From contig DATLGL010000016.1 of assembly GCA_035540495.1 (NCBI GenBank), positions 1 to 58,581 of the forward strand: a stretch of 58,581 nt of DNA, read 5' to 3'. The DNA comes from DASVEG01 sp035540495 (GTDB lineage: Bacteria > Actinomycetota > Acidimicrobiia > Acidimicrobiales > CADCTF01). Under the pieces are notes generated by a model, which saw only the letters and a list, made by a program, of their open reading frames with translations, made no database searches and was not told the origin of the DNA. The position numbers and the translations under genes are program-made. Of this stretch, positions 43,055 to 51,074 are shown one piece after another (the stretch's first letter is position 1; each line of letters starts with the position of its first letter).

Positions 43055-43423
43055 TCAGAGCACCTCGGGGGCGAGGGAGACGATCCGCATGAACCGCTTG
43101 TCGCGGAGCTCGCGGCCGACGGGGCCGAAGATGCGGGTGCCGCGGGGCTGCATCTGGTCGTTGATGAGCACAGCGGCGTTCTCGTCGAACTTGATGTAGG
43201 ACCCGTCCGGACGGCGCTTCTCCTTGGCCACACGGACGACGACGCACTTCACGACGTCGCCCTTCTTGACCGCGGCGCCCGGGATGGCGTCCTTGACGGT
43301 GGCGACGAACACGTCGCCGATGGAGGCGTAGCGACGGCCGGAGCCGCCGAGCACCTTGATGCAGAGGACCTCGCGGGCGCCGGAGTTGTCGGCGACGCGC
43401 AGGCGCGATTCCTGTTGGATCAT
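43055..43423 (-). CDS. rplN: 50S ribosomal protein L14
   Basis: Interface protein next to L19 and bridge B8. It has 122 residues, MIQQESRLRVADNSGAREVLCI to PVGRELRDKRFMRIVSLAPEVL in pattern, exactly family length. The ATG overlaps the rpsQ stop by four bases (ATGA). Confidence 0.98.
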   Translation of the reverse strand: MIQQESRLRVADNSGAREVLCIKVLGGSGRRYASIGDVFVATVKDAIPGAAVKKGDVVKCVVVRVAKEKRRPDGSYIKFDENAAVLINDQMQPRGTRIFGPVGRELRDKRFMRIVSLAPEVL

Positions 43424-43725
43424 CGAGCCCGCTCCACGACCTCGAGGAGCCGCCAGCGCTTCAGCTTCGACAGCGGGCGGGTCTCCTGGACACGGACGCG
43501 ATCGCCGACCCGCAGGTCGTTGTTCTCGTCGTGCACGTGGAGCTTCTTCGTGCGCTGAACGGTCTTGAAGTACCTCGGATGGCGCACGCGCTCGGTGACG
43601 GTGACGACCGCCGTCTTCTCCATCTTGTTGGAGGTGACGATGCCCTCACGCACCTTGCGGCCGTTGGCCCGCTTCTCGGCGCCCTCGGCCTGTGCCTCGG
43701 TTGTGCTTTCGCTCTGCTCGCTCAC
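43420..43725 (-). CDS. rpsQ: 30S ribosomal protein S17
   Basis: Primary 16S-binding OB-fold protein. It has 101 residues: an acidic N-terminal extension of about 25 (SEQSESTTEAQAEGAEK), then GIVTSNKMEKTAVVTVTERV and YKVQE-type RVRVQETRPLSKLKRWRL. The start is GTG at 43723-43725, in a GTGA overlap with the rpmC stop. Confidence 0.96.
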   Translation of the reverse strand: MSEQSESTTEAQAEGAEKRANGRKVREGIVTSNKMEKTAVVTVTERVRHPRYFKTVQRTKKLHVHDENNDLRVGDRVRVQETRPLSKLKRWRLLEVVERAR

Positions 43726-43949
43726 GACTGCTGCTCCTGGGCCTCCGCAGCGGCGATCTCGCGCTGGCGGAGGATGGTCTCGATGCGGGCGACCTGCTTC
43801 TTGATCTGGCCGATCCGCGCGGTGTTGTCGAGCTGACCGGTGACCAGCTGGAACCGCAGGTTGAACAGCTCCTGCTTGGCCTCGGAGAGGCGGCTCTCCA
43901 GCTCGGAGTCGGCGAGCTCGCGGATGTCGTCGGCTGCCTTGTTCGGCAT
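43722..43949 (-). CDS. rpmC: 50S ribosomal protein L29
   Basis: Two-helix protein at the tunnel exit. It has 75 residues with IRELADSELESRLSEAKQEL, FNLRFQLVTGQLDNTARIGQ and a Glu/Gln-rich end. ATG at 43947-43949 shares one base with the rplP stop; the longer in-frame sequence lies inside rplP. Confidence 0.96.
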   Translation of the reverse strand: MPNKAADDIRELADSELESRLSEAKQELFNLRFQLVTGQLDNTARIGQIKKQVARIETILRQREIAAAEAQEQQS

Positions 43950-44377
43950 CAGACCTCGACCCCTTCCTGCTGCACCCGCTCGACGAACTTCGCCTTGATC
44001 GGGAGCTTCTGGATGGCGCGCTCCATGGCGGCCTTGGCGATGTCGCGGTTCGGATACGAGAGCTCGAACATGATCCGGCCCGGCTTGACCACGGCGACCC
44101 ACTTCTCGGGGTTGCCCTTGCCCGAACCCATGCGGGTCTCGGCCGGCTTCTGGGTGATCGGCTTGTCCGGGAAGACCCGGATCCAGACCTTGCCGCCTCG
44201 GCGGATGTGGCGGGTCATCGCGATACGGGCGGCCTCGATCTGGCGGGCGGTGATCCAGCCCGGCTCGAGGGCCTGGATGCCGTACTCGCCGAACGACACC
44301 GTGGTGCCGCCCTTGGCCTCACCCTTGAGGCGACCGCGCTGCTGCTTGCGGTGCTTGACCTTGCGGGGCATGAGCAT
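43949..44377 (-). CDS. rplP: 50S ribosomal protein L16
   Basis: A-site protein needed for peptidyl transfer. It has 142 residues with MPRKVKHRKQQRGRLKGEAK, the RHIRRGGKVWIRVFPDKPIT and GKGNPEKWVAVVKPGRIMFE blocks. An ATG two codons after the first (MLMPRK) is the more usual N-terminus. It lies 2 nt after rpsC. Confidence 0.97.
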   Translation of the reverse strand: MLMPRKVKHRKQQRGRLKGEAKGGTTVSFGEYGIQALEPGWITARQIEAARIAMTRHIRRGGKVWIRVFPDKPITQKPAETRMGSGKGNPEKWVAVVKPGRIMFELSYPNRDIAKAAMERAIQKLPIKAKFVERVQQEGVEV

Positions 44378-44379
44378 GG

Positions 44380-45330
44380 CTACTCAGCGTCCTTCCGGAA
44401 GTGCGGCGCCTCGTGGTGGTCACGAGTGCGGCGCTCGATGTCTTCCTCCTCGGCGAGGAGGCGCTCGAGCTCGGGATCGGCTTCCTTCACGATGGGGGCG
44501 TTGTTCTCCACACCGCCGTCGTCACCCGAAGGAGGCGTGGTCGGCGCACCGCCGTTCGGCGCCTCGCCCTCGCCCGGGGCGCGGCGGCGAGTGCCACCGC
44601 TGGAGATGACGCGGCGCGGACGGGCGCCGCCGCCGGAGGTGCCGCCGGTGGCCATCTCGGCTTCGCGGAGGACCTTGTCGTCGGACGACACCGCGTACGG
44701 GAGGATGTCGCCCTTGTAGATCCACACCTTCACGCCGATGCGGCCCTGAGGCGTGCGCGCCTCGCGGAAGCCGTAGTCGATGTCGGCCCGGAGCGTGTGC
44801 AGCGGCACACGGCCCTCGCGGTAGAACTCCTTGCGGCTCATCTCAGAGCCGCCGAGGCGGCCGGAGCACTGGACCCGGATGCCGTCGCCTCCGGCCTTGA
44901 GCACCGTCTGGACCGCTCGCTTCATGGCGCGGCGGAAGCTGACGCGGCCGGAGAGCTGGTCGGCGATCGACTGGGCCACGAGGGCGGCGTCGAGCTCCGG
45001 CTGCTTGATCTCCTGGATGTTGAGCTGAACCTTCGGGTTCCCGGTGAGCTTGGCGAGGTGGGTGCGGAGGCGGTCGGCCTCGGCACCGCGACGACCGATG
45101 ACGATGCCGGGACGCGCGGTGTGCACGTCGATGCGGACGCGGTCACGGGTGCGCTCGATCTCGATCCGGCTGACGGCCGCTCGCTCGAGCTGGCTCATCA
45201 GGTAGTTGCGGATCTTCCAGTCCTCGACCACCCAGTCCTGATAGGCGTCGTCGTTGAACCAGCGCGACTTCCACGTGAACTCGCGGTTGGCTCCGAGCCG
45301 GAAACCGTACGGATTGACCTTCTGACCCAT
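44380..45330 (-). CDS. rpsC: 30S ribosomal protein S3 with long charged C-terminal tail
   Basis: Head protein with mRNA helicase role at the entry channel. It has 316 residues. KH domain (RPGIVIGRRGAEADRLRTHL) and C-terminal domain (GRLGGSEMSRKEFYREGRVP, DIDYGFREARTPQGRIGVKV) end near residue 215. About 95 further residues are Gly/Arg/Pro-rich, then acidic and Arg-rich (EERLLAEEEDIERR-like). It is longer than a typical S3. It overlaps rplV by one base. Confidence 0.96.
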   Translation of the reverse strand: MGQKVNPYGFRLGANREFTWKSRWFNDDAYQDWVVEDWKIRNYLMSQLERAAVSRIEIERTRDRVRIDVHTARPGIVIGRRGAEADRLRTHLAKLTGNPKVQLNIQEIKQPELDAALVAQSIADQLSGRVSFRRAMKRAVQTVLKAGGDGIRVQCSGRLGGSEMSRKEFYREGRVPLHTLRADIDYGFREARTPQGRIGVKVWIYKGDILPYAVSSDDKVLREAEMATGGTSGGGARPRRVISSGGTRRRAPGEGEAPNGGAPTTPPSGDDGGVENNAPIVKEADPELERLLAEEEDIERRTRDHHEAPHFRKDAE

Positions 45331-46109
45331 TACTTCTCCTCCCCCTCGGGGCGATCTGCGCCCTCATCGGGGGCTGCTTCGTCCGAACCCTCCGCGGGCT
45401 CGTCGGTGCTCTCACCAGCGTCGGCCGACGAGTCACCCTCGCCGGGACCCGAGCTGTTCTCCGCGACGTCGACTGCGGCCGCGTCGTCGACGATCTCCTC
45501 GGCGACGTCAGCCGCCTGCTCGTCTTCGATCAGCTCTTCGGTCTCGACCTGCTCATCCGTGGTCGGGGCAGCTGCCTGCTCGCCACCGCGGCGGTTGCGG
45601 CGGAAGCGGCCGCCGCGGCCCTGGTCGCCACCGCCCGATGCCTCGGCACCGCCGGCGGCGCGGCCACCGGCGACGCGGCGGGCGCGGCGAGCCGTCGCCT
45701 CGGCCTGCTGCTTCGCGCGGAACCGGCGGAGCTCCTCCTCCGGCATGCGGCTGACGATGATCGTGACGTGGCACGTGCGCTTGCGGATCCGGCCGGCGCG
45801 CCCACGGGCACGGGGACGGAACCGCTTGAGCGTGACGCCCTCGTCGGCGTAGGCCGTCGACACGTAGAGATCGTCGGGATCGAGCCCGTCGTTGTTCTCC
45901 GCGTTGGCCACGGCCGAGGCGAGGACCTTGCCGACCACGTGCGCGGCGTCGCGCTGGGTGAAGCGGAGGATCTCCGCTGCGCGCTGGACGTGCTCACCAC
46001 GGATCAGGTCGAGCACCTCACGCACCTTGTAGGCCGAGATGCGGATGTACTTCGCCTGCGCGCGGGTGCCCTCGCGCTCGTTGGTCTTGACACCGGAACC
46101 GTTCGCCAT
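45330..46109 (-). CDS. rplV: 50S ribosomal protein L22 with about 130-residue acidic tail
   Basis: Tunnel-lining protein. The 259 residues begin with a normal L22 core (about 1-130; YIRISAYKVREVLDLIRGEH, FRPRARGRAGRIRKRTCHVT). A long extension follows: first Gly/Arg-rich (GGRFRRNRRGGEQ), then strongly acidic (EELIEDEQAADVAEEIVDDA and onward). A standard L22 is about 110-130 residues. The tail probably protrudes from the subunit surface. It overlaps rpsS and rpsC by one base each. Confidence 0.95.
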   Translation of the reverse strand: MANGSGVKTNEREGTRAQAKYIRISAYKVREVLDLIRGEHVQRAAEILRFTQRDAAHVVGKVLASAVANAENNDGLDPDDLYVSTAYADEGVTLKRFRPRARGRAGRIRKRTCHVTIIVSRMPEEELRRFRAKQQAEATARRARRVAGGRAAGGAEASGGGDQGRGGRFRRNRRGGEQAAAPTTDEQVETEELIEDEQAADVAEEIVDDAAAVDVAENSSGPGEGDSSADAGESTDEPAEGSDEAAPDEGADRPEGEEK

Positions 46110-46387
46110 CAGCGACGCCCCGCCTTCTCCTGGCCGGCGTGGAACCGGAACGTGCGGGTGGGCGCGAACTCGCCCAGCTTGTGACCGACCATCGACTCGG
46201 TGATGTAGACGGGCACGTGCTTGCGGCCGTCATGGACGGCGATGGTGTGGCCGACCATGTCGGGGATGATCGTGGAGCGGCGCGACCAGGTCTTGATCAC
46301 TCGCTTCTCGCCCTTCGTGTTCAGATCGTCGACCTTCTTCAGGAGGTGGTCGTCGACGAACGGGCCTTTCTTCAGACTGCGCGGCAT
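46109..46387 (-). CDS. rpsS: 30S ribosomal protein S19
   Basis: Head protein forming the A-site finger bridge. It has 92 residues with MPRSLKKGPFVDDHLLKKVD, KTWSRRSTIIPDMVGHTIAV and VGHKLGEFAPTRTFRFHAGQ. It lies 6 nt after rplB and overlaps rplV by one base. Confidence 0.98.
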   Translation of the reverse strand: MPRSLKKGPFVDDHLLKKVDDLNTKGEKRVIKTWSRRSTIIPDMVGHTIAVHDGRKHVPVYITESMVGHKLGEFAPTRTFRFHAGQEKAGRR

Positions 46388-46393
46388 CAGCGA

Positions 46394-47230
46394 TTACCTC
46401 CGCTCACCGCGCGTCCGGCGACGGCGGATGATCAACTGGCTCGATTCCTTCTTGTGGCGGCGGGTGCGGCCTTCCGGCTTGCCCCACGGCGACACGGGGT
46501 GCCGTCCACCCGAGGTCTTCCCCTCGCCACCACCGAGGGGGTGGTCGACGGGGTTCATGGCGACGCCACGGGTCTGCGGCTTGACGCCCTTCCAGCGGTT
46601 GCGACCGGCCTTGCCGATCTTCACCAGGTCGGCCTCGGCGTTCCCGACCTCGCCGACGGTTCCGCGGCAGTCGATCGGCACCCGGCGCATCTCGGTCGAC
46701 GGCAGTCGCAGGGTGGCGTAGTCGCCCTCCTTCGCGATCAGCTGCACGCTCGAGCCGGCGCCACGGGCGATCTTGCCGCCCGCACCGGGACGGATCTCGA
46801 CGTTGTGCACCGTCGTACCGACGGGGATGTAGCGAAGCGGCAGCGCGTTGCCGGGACGGATCTCGGCGCCCTGACCGCTCTGCAGCATGTCGCCGACCCG
46901 CACGTTGCGCGGGGCGAGGATGTAGCGCTTCTCGCCGTCGGCGTAGTGCAGCAGCGCGATGCGCGCGTTGCGGTTGGGGTCGTACTCGATCGCGGCGACC
47001 TTGGCCGGCACGCCGTCCTTCGTCCGCCGGAAGTCGATGACCCGGTACTGCTGCTTGTGGCCGCCGCCCTTGTGGCGGGCCGTCTTGCGGCCGTTGTTGT
47101 TGCGGCCACCGGTGCCCGGCTTCGGAGCGAGGAGGCTCTTCTCCGGCTTGTCCTTCGTGATCTCCGAGAAGTCGGAGACGGTCTGGAAGCGACGGCCGGG
47201 GCTCGTGGGCTTGCGCTTGCGAAGCGGCAT
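46394..47230 (-). CDS. rplB: 50S ribosomal protein L2
   Basis: Core protein near the peptidyl-transferase centre. It has 278 residues with RHKGGGHKQQYRVIDFRRTK, the AARGAGSSVQLIAKEG-type loop, and the conserved GVAMNPVDHPLGGGEGKTSG motif containing the functional His. It lies 3 nt after rplW. Confidence 0.98.
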   Translation of the reverse strand: MPLRKRKPTSPGRRFQTVSDFSEITKDKPEKSLLAPKPGTGGRNNNGRKTARHKGGGHKQQYRVIDFRRTKDGVPAKVAAIEYDPNRNARIALLHYADGEKRYILAPRNVRVGDMLQSGQGAEIRPGNALPLRYIPVGTTVHNVEIRPGAGGKIARGAGSSVQLIAKEGDYATLRLPSTEMRRVPIDCRGTVGEVGNAEADLVKIGKAGRNRWKGVKPQTRGVAMNPVDHPLGGGEGKTSGGRHPVSPWGKPEGRTRRHKKESSQLIIRRRRTRGERR

Positions 47231-47233
47231 CTC

Positions 47234-47518
47234 TTATCCCTCGAACAGGTCGATGCGCTCACCCTCGGCAAGGGTGACGATCGCCCGCTTGGTGTCGGAA
47301 CGGGTGCCAATCCACCGACCGCGGCGCTTCTTCTTGCCCTTGCGGTTCAGCGTGTTGACGTTGGTGACCCGCACGCCGAAGATCGACTCGACGGCCTGGC
47401 GGATCTCGGTCTTGTTCGAGTCCGGGTGGACGATGAACGTGTAGACGCCCTCGTCGAGAAGCGCGTACGACTTCTCCGAGACGACAGGCTTGATGAGGAT
47501 GTCGCGCGGATCCTTCAC
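47234..47518 (-). CDS. rplW: 50S ribosomal protein L23
   Basis: Tunnel-exit docking site for trigger factor and SRP. It has 94 residues with DILIKPVVSEKSYALLDEGV, SIFGVRVTNVNTLNRKGKKK and the terminal LAEGERIDLFEG. The start is GTG at 47516-47518, in a GTGA overlap with the rplD stop; the longer frame upstream is antisense-like shadow of rplD. Confidence 0.96.
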   Translation of the reverse strand: MKDPRDILIKPVVSEKSYALLDEGVYTFIVHPDSNKTEIRQAVESIFGVRVTNVNTLNRKGKKKRRGRWIGTRSDTKRAIVTLAEGERIDLFEG

Positions 47519-48153
47519 GCCGACGCCTCCTGTTCCTTCTTGGTGGACGTCGGGAGCGTCTCCTGGGTGAACACGATCCAGTCGTTGACGAGCACGTCGT
47601 AGGCGTTGAGCTCGCCGGCGAGGATGCACTGCACGTTGTCGAGGTTGCGGAACGACTTGTAGGCGATCTCGTCGTCGCGGCTCAGCACGACGAGCACGCG
47701 GCCCTCGGTCAGGCCGAGCACGTCGAGCGCAGCGATCGCGTTCTTGGTCGACGGTGCTTCCCAGCCCCACTGATCGATGACGACGACCTTGTTGTCGGCC
47801 GCGCGATCGGACAGGGCCGAGCGAAGCGCGAGCTGGATCATCTTCTTCGGGGTCTTCTGGGTGTACTTGCGCGGCTTCGGCCCAAGGGCGACGCCACCGC
47901 CTGCCCAGTGCGGCGCGCGGGTCGAGCCCTGGCGCGCACGGCCGGTGCCCTTCTGGCGCCAAGGCTTCGCACCGCCGCCCGACACCTCGGCGCGGGTCTT
48001 GGTGCTCTGGGTGCCGGCGCGAGCAGCAGCGAGCTGCGCGGTGACGACCTGGTGCATCACCGGGACGTTGGGCTGGATGCCGAAGATGGCGTCGTCGAGC
48101 TCGGCGGTGCCGGCGTTGCCGCCGGCGCGGGTGCGGATGTCGATCGATGTCAT
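47515..48153 (-). CDS. rplD: 50S ribosomal protein L4
   Basis: Tunnel constriction protein; in E. coli also the S10-operon autoregulator. It has 212 residues with the extended loop KPWRQKGTGRARQGSTRAPH and GPKPRKYTQKTPKKMIQLAL, then IDQWGWEAPSTKNAIAALD. It overlaps rplC by ATGA and rplW by GTGA. Given the structured leader upstream of rplC, L4 feedback is possible. Confidence 0.97.
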   Translation of the reverse strand: MTSIDIRTRAGGNAGTAELDDAIFGIQPNVPVMHQVVTAQLAAARAGTQSTKTRAEVSGGGAKPWRQKGTGRARQGSTRAPHWAGGGVALGPKPRKYTQKTPKKMIQLALRSALSDRAADNKVVVIDQWGWEAPSTKNAIAALDVLGLTEGRVLVVLSRDDEIAYKSFRNLDNVQCILAGELNAYDVLVNDWIVFTQETLPTSTKKEQEASA

Positions 48154-48797
48154 GCCTTCGTACCGCCCTTCACGGCGTTGCGGATGAGGACCAGGCCACC
48201 GCGAGGACCGGGAACGGCGCCCTTCAGCAGGAGCAGCGAGCGTTCCGCGTCGGCCTCGACGACCTCGAGGTTCAGGGTCGTGACCTTGTCGGCGCCCATC
48301 TGGCCGGCCATCCGGGTGCCCTTGAACACGCGAGCCGGGGTGGCGCAGGCGCCGATCGAGCCGGGCGCCCGATGCTTCTTGTGGTTGCCGTGCGAGGCGC
48401 CCTGGCCCTTGAACCCGTGCCGCTTCATGCCGCCCGCGAAGCCGCGGCCACGGCTGACGCCGGTGACGTCGACCTTCTCGCCCTTGGCGAACACGTCAGC
48501 GCCGAGCTCCTGGCCGATGGTGTGGCCGTCGATGCTGTCGAGGCGCAGCTCGACGAGACCCTTGCCGGGATCGACGCCAGCCTTGGCGAAGTGACCGGCC
48601 TCGGGCTTCGTGAGGCGCTGGGGCTTCTGGGTGCCGTAGGTGACCTGGACGGCGGAGTAGCCGTCGGTCTCGGGAGTCTTGACCTGAACGACCCGCACAG
48701 GCGTGACGCGGACGACCGTCACCGGGATCGCCCGGTTCTGGTCGTCCCAGACCTGTGTCATGCCGACCTTCTCGCCGACGATCGCTTTCGATGCCAT
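48150..48797 (-). CDS. rplC: 50S ribosomal protein L3
   Basis: Early-assembly protein reaching the peptidyl-transferase centre. It has 215 residues with IVGEKVGMTQVWDDQNRAIP, the FAGGMKRHGFKGQGASHGNH finger and SIGACATPARVFKGTRMAGQ. I chose the ATG at 48795-48797 (MASKAIVGEK); 16 codons upstream in frame lie in the leader hairpins. It is the first gene of this half of the S10 operon because rpsJ is 9.3 kb away. Confidence 0.97.
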   Translation of the reverse strand: MASKAIVGEKVGMTQVWDDQNRAIPVTVVRVTPVRVVQVKTPETDGYSAVQVTYGTQKPQRLTKPEAGHFAKAGVDPGKGLVELRLDSIDGHTIGQELGADVFAKGEKVDVTGVSRGRGFAGGMKRHGFKGQGASHGNHKKHRAPGSIGACATPARVFKGTRMAGQMGADKVTTLNLEVVEADAERSLLLLKGAVPGPRGGLVLIRNAVKGGTKA

Positions 48798-48825
48798 TGG
48801 AGCAGTTCTCTCTTGCTCGTAGCCT

Positions 48826-48935
48826 CCCGGTGCCCTGATCGGCACCGGGTTGACACGCAGACGCTCCGCCCGGAAGCCCGGCGCGGAGCGCAGATTCTTG
48901 ATTGCTGTGAGGTCCCCGAAGCTGGGCGCTCACAG
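48826..48935 (-). ncRNA. Structured 5' leader of the rplC operon (three hairpins)
   Basis: Between the predicted promoter and rplC are three hairpins. 48905-48935 has 7-bp arms CTGTGAG/CTCACAG around 17 nt. 48862-48890 has 8-bp perfect arms CGCTCCGC/GCGGAGCG. 48826-48849 is a perfect 9-bp stem CCCGGTGCC/GGCACCGGG with a 6-nt loop. The arrangement resembles an autoregulated ribosomal-protein leader, but which protein would bind is unknown. Confidence 0.5.
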
Positions 48936-48993
48936 ACGTCGGTTGCAGGGGTGCTTCGTGGAACGTGGACCCACCCGGAAGCGGGACCGGACA

Positions 48994-49023
48994 ACTCTAC
49001 AGGAGACGCCCACTAACTTCCAA
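48994..49023 (-). promoter_or_regulatory. Predicted promoter of the rplC-led S10 operon
   Basis: TTGGAA (49018-49023) and TAGAGT (48994-48999) on the minus strand are 18 nt apart. Transcription would begin near 48987 and give a leader of about 190 nt before rplC. It overlaps the start region of the divergent peptidase gene. Confidence 0.55.
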
Positions 49024-49028
49024 CGGCC

Positions 49029-50201
49029 GTGGACGTCACTGCGGTAGAGGCGACGCTGTCGTTCGATTGTCGCGTAGGTGTGGCCCGAGCCGAGACGGTG
49101 ATGCGGTTCACCCAGTCGGATCGAGGCGGCGTGTTCGACCTCCGCCAGGAGATCGAGTCGGCCGAGCTCGACGGTTCGCGCCTCGACGTGGCGAACCTCG
49201 CGCCCACGCCGGACGACGTCCGCGAGGTGCCGATGCGCCTCGACTGGATGAGCGGCCCGGGCGAGCACGAGCTCGTCCTCCGGTACGCCCTCGACCTGCC
49301 TCGCACGACCGATCCGCTCCCGATCGGGTGGACGACCAACGCTCCCGGGGTGATCTTCGACCTCTGGATGAGCGACCTCCACCCGGGGCGCTATCTCGAG
49401 TCGTGGATCCCGGCACCGCTGTGCCACGACCGGTTCGCGCTGACGGTGAACCTGGAGATCAGTGGGACGTCGCTCCCCCACGCGGTGTTCGCGAACGGCA
49501 CGTACACCTCGAACGGGGTCGAGTACCCCGCGTCGTTCACGTCGCTCTCACCGATGCTGGTGATCGCGCCCGAGTCGCGGGTCGAGGTGGAGGAGGCCGG
49601 CGGGATCACCGTCTGCAAGCTCGCCGGGCCGGAGATCGACCTCGGTCAGTGCCACTCGATGATCCGGGAGTTCCTCGACTCCAACAACGAGGTGTTCGGC
49701 GAGTACGCGTTCGGGGACTCCTTCCTCGCCTACGTGTGGGGAACGACGCGGGGGATGGAGTACGACGGCGCGACGACGTCGTCGGTCGGCGCGCTCGAGC
49801 ACGAAGTGTTCCACTCGTGGTTCGGGCGGGGCGTCAAGCCGGCCACAGCGAACGACGGGTGGATCGACGAGGCGTTCTGCGTCTGGTACACCGCGGGCCC
49901 GCCTCGCGAGCGCCGCTTCGCTCAGGCGTTCGACCGAGACGAACCATCGGTGATGTTGCGCCCGCCCGGACCTTTCGACCGCTACACGCCGCGCGAGTCG
50001 TACACCGCCGGCCCGCGGTTCTTCGCCGGTGTCGCGGATCTGCTGGGCGGACCGGACGCTCTGATCGAGGTGATGCGCGGGGTGTACCTGGAACGCCGGG
50101 GCGGCTTCCTGTCGACCGACGACCTCAAGTACGTGCTGTCGGAGGCAGCGGGGCAGGATCTCACGTGGGCCTTCGACCGCTGGGTCCACGGGAAGGACTG
50201 A
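49029..50201 (+). CDS. M1-like (gluzincin) metallopeptidase
   Basis: A 390-residue protein with an N-terminal beta-rich region (about 1-200) and a zinc peptidase core. The motif HEVFHSW (His258, Glu259, His262) is followed by Glu281 in NDGWIDEAF, 18 residues after the second His, as in the M1 aminopeptidase clan. GMEYDG just upstream could play the role of the GAMEN exopeptidase motif. There is no signal peptide, so it is probably cytosolic. It is shorter than a full M1 enzyme, lacking the ERAP-like C-terminal helical domain. Start GTG at 49029; the next gene begins 5 nt after its stop. Confidence 0.8.
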   Translation: MDVTAVEATLSFDCRVGVARAETVMRFTQSDRGGVFDLRQEIESAELDGSRLDVANLAPTPDDVREVPMRLDWMSGPGEHELVLRYALDLPRTTDPLPIGWTTNAPGVIFDLWMSDLHPGRYLESWIPAPLCHDRFALTVNLEISGTSLPHAVFANGTYTSNGVEYPASFTSLSPMLVIAPESRVEVEEAGGITVCKLAGPEIDLGQCHSMIREFLDSNNEVFGEYAFGDSFLAYVWGTTRGMEYDGATTSSVGALEHEVFHSWFGRGVKPATANDGWIDEAFCVWYTAGPPRERRFAQAFDRDEPSVMLRPPGPFDRYTPRESYTAGPRFFAGVADLLGGPDALIEVMRGVYLERRGGFLSTDDLKYVLSEAAGQDLTWAFDRWVHGKD

Positions 50202-50206
50202 CCACG

Positions 50207-50836
50207 GTGGACATCCGCTCTGCGTACCTCGACGCCGCATCCGTCGCCGCCGAGCTGATCGGACGGCGCGAGGCGGGTGAGCGGTGGGGCGAAGAGAGCG
50301 TGCTGCCGGAGTTCCCGGTGCGCGGCCTCGCCGGTCATCTGGCGCGGTCGATCCTGCAGGTCGAGTGGTTCCTCGACATGCCCCAGCCCGACGCTCCACC
50401 CATCAGCGCGGTGCAGTACTACGCCGAGCTGGCGGGAGTCGACGACGTGAACAGCGAGCTGAACGTCGGCGTTCGATCGAGAGGCGAGGAGACCGCTGCG
50501 GGCGGGTGGGCCCGGTTGTACCTCGACGTGTCGAACGCGCTCGACCGGCTCCGTTCGCGCCTGCCCGAGGTCGATCCTGCGACGCGGGTGCTCGCCTTCG
50601 GCCGTTCGTTGCCCATCGACGAGTACCTGAAGACGCGGCTGATCGAGCTCACCGTGCACACCGAAGACCTCGCGCTCTCCGTCGGCGTCGAACCGCCGGA
50701 GCTTCCCGAGGCGGCCACGACGCTGGCGATCGCCGTGCTCGTCGGCGTCGCGCGCGCACGTCACGGCGACGCCGCCGTCCTCCACGCGCTCACCCGTCGC
50801 GAACGCGACGTCGTCGACGCGCTGCGCGTTCTCTAG
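50207..50836 (+). CDS. DinB/maleylpyruvate isomerase (mycothiol-dependent) N-terminal domain protein
   Basis: A 209-residue helical protein with a four-helix-bundle pattern. LPEFPVRGLAGHLARSILQV resembles the WTVRDLVAHL motif of MDMPI/DinB proteins, with one metal-ligand-like His, and LIELTVHTEDLALSVG supplies the later His typical of the family. Such proteins often act as mycothiol-dependent transferases, but no reaction can be assigned here. Start GTG at 50207, 5 nt after the peptidase stop, so the two are probably cotranscribed. Confidence 0.72.
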   Translation: MDIRSAYLDAASVAAELIGRREAGERWGEESVLPEFPVRGLAGHLARSILQVEWFLDMPQPDAPPISAVQYYAELAGVDDVNSELNVGVRSRGEETAAGGWARLYLDVSNALDRLRSRLPEVDPATRVLAFGRSLPIDEYLKTRLIELTVHTEDLALSVGVEPPELPEAATTLAIAVLVGVARARHGDAAVLHALTRRERDVVDALRVL

Positions 50837-50875
50837 ACACTCGATCCGGCCCGGCGGCAGGGCTCTCCTCGTTCC

Positions 50876-50915
50876 GGAGTGCGATCAACGCAACCGGTTG
50901 CGTCTGGGGCACTCC
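50876..50915. repeat. Nested palindrome downstream of the DinB-like gene
   Basis: Outer arms GGAGTGC (50876-50882) and GCACTCC (50909-50915) enclose a perfect 16-nt palindrome ACGCAACCGGTTGCGT (50888-50903). It lies 40 nt after the DinB-like stop and about 200 nt before the c-di-GMP riboswitch. It could be a terminator or a regulator-binding site for the riboswitch-led operon. Confidence 0.5.
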
Positions 50916-51032
50916 AGTTCGTCGAGTCTTCGCGTACGGACACATTCCGGACGGCAACTGCTGTTACCGCAACATCGTTCAGAGGGTGCGAAGTCGACGG
51001 ACGGACAACGGCTGCGCATAGAGCGGTGGAAC

Positions 51033-51053
51033 GCTCCGAGCGAGCCTCGGAGC
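51033..51053 (+). promoter_or_regulatory. Hairpin just upstream of the c-di-GMP riboswitch
   Basis: A perfect 8-bp stem GCTCCGAG/CTCGGAGC with a 5-nt loop, about 22 nt before the aptamer. It may be part of the 5' leader. The rest of the 340-nt gap (50837-51176) contains the palindrome at 50876-50915 and the aptamer; I saw no open frame with coding character and no convincing promoter. Confidence 0.4.
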
Positions 51054-51074
51054 GGCCGAGTTCCTCTCTCGTGC

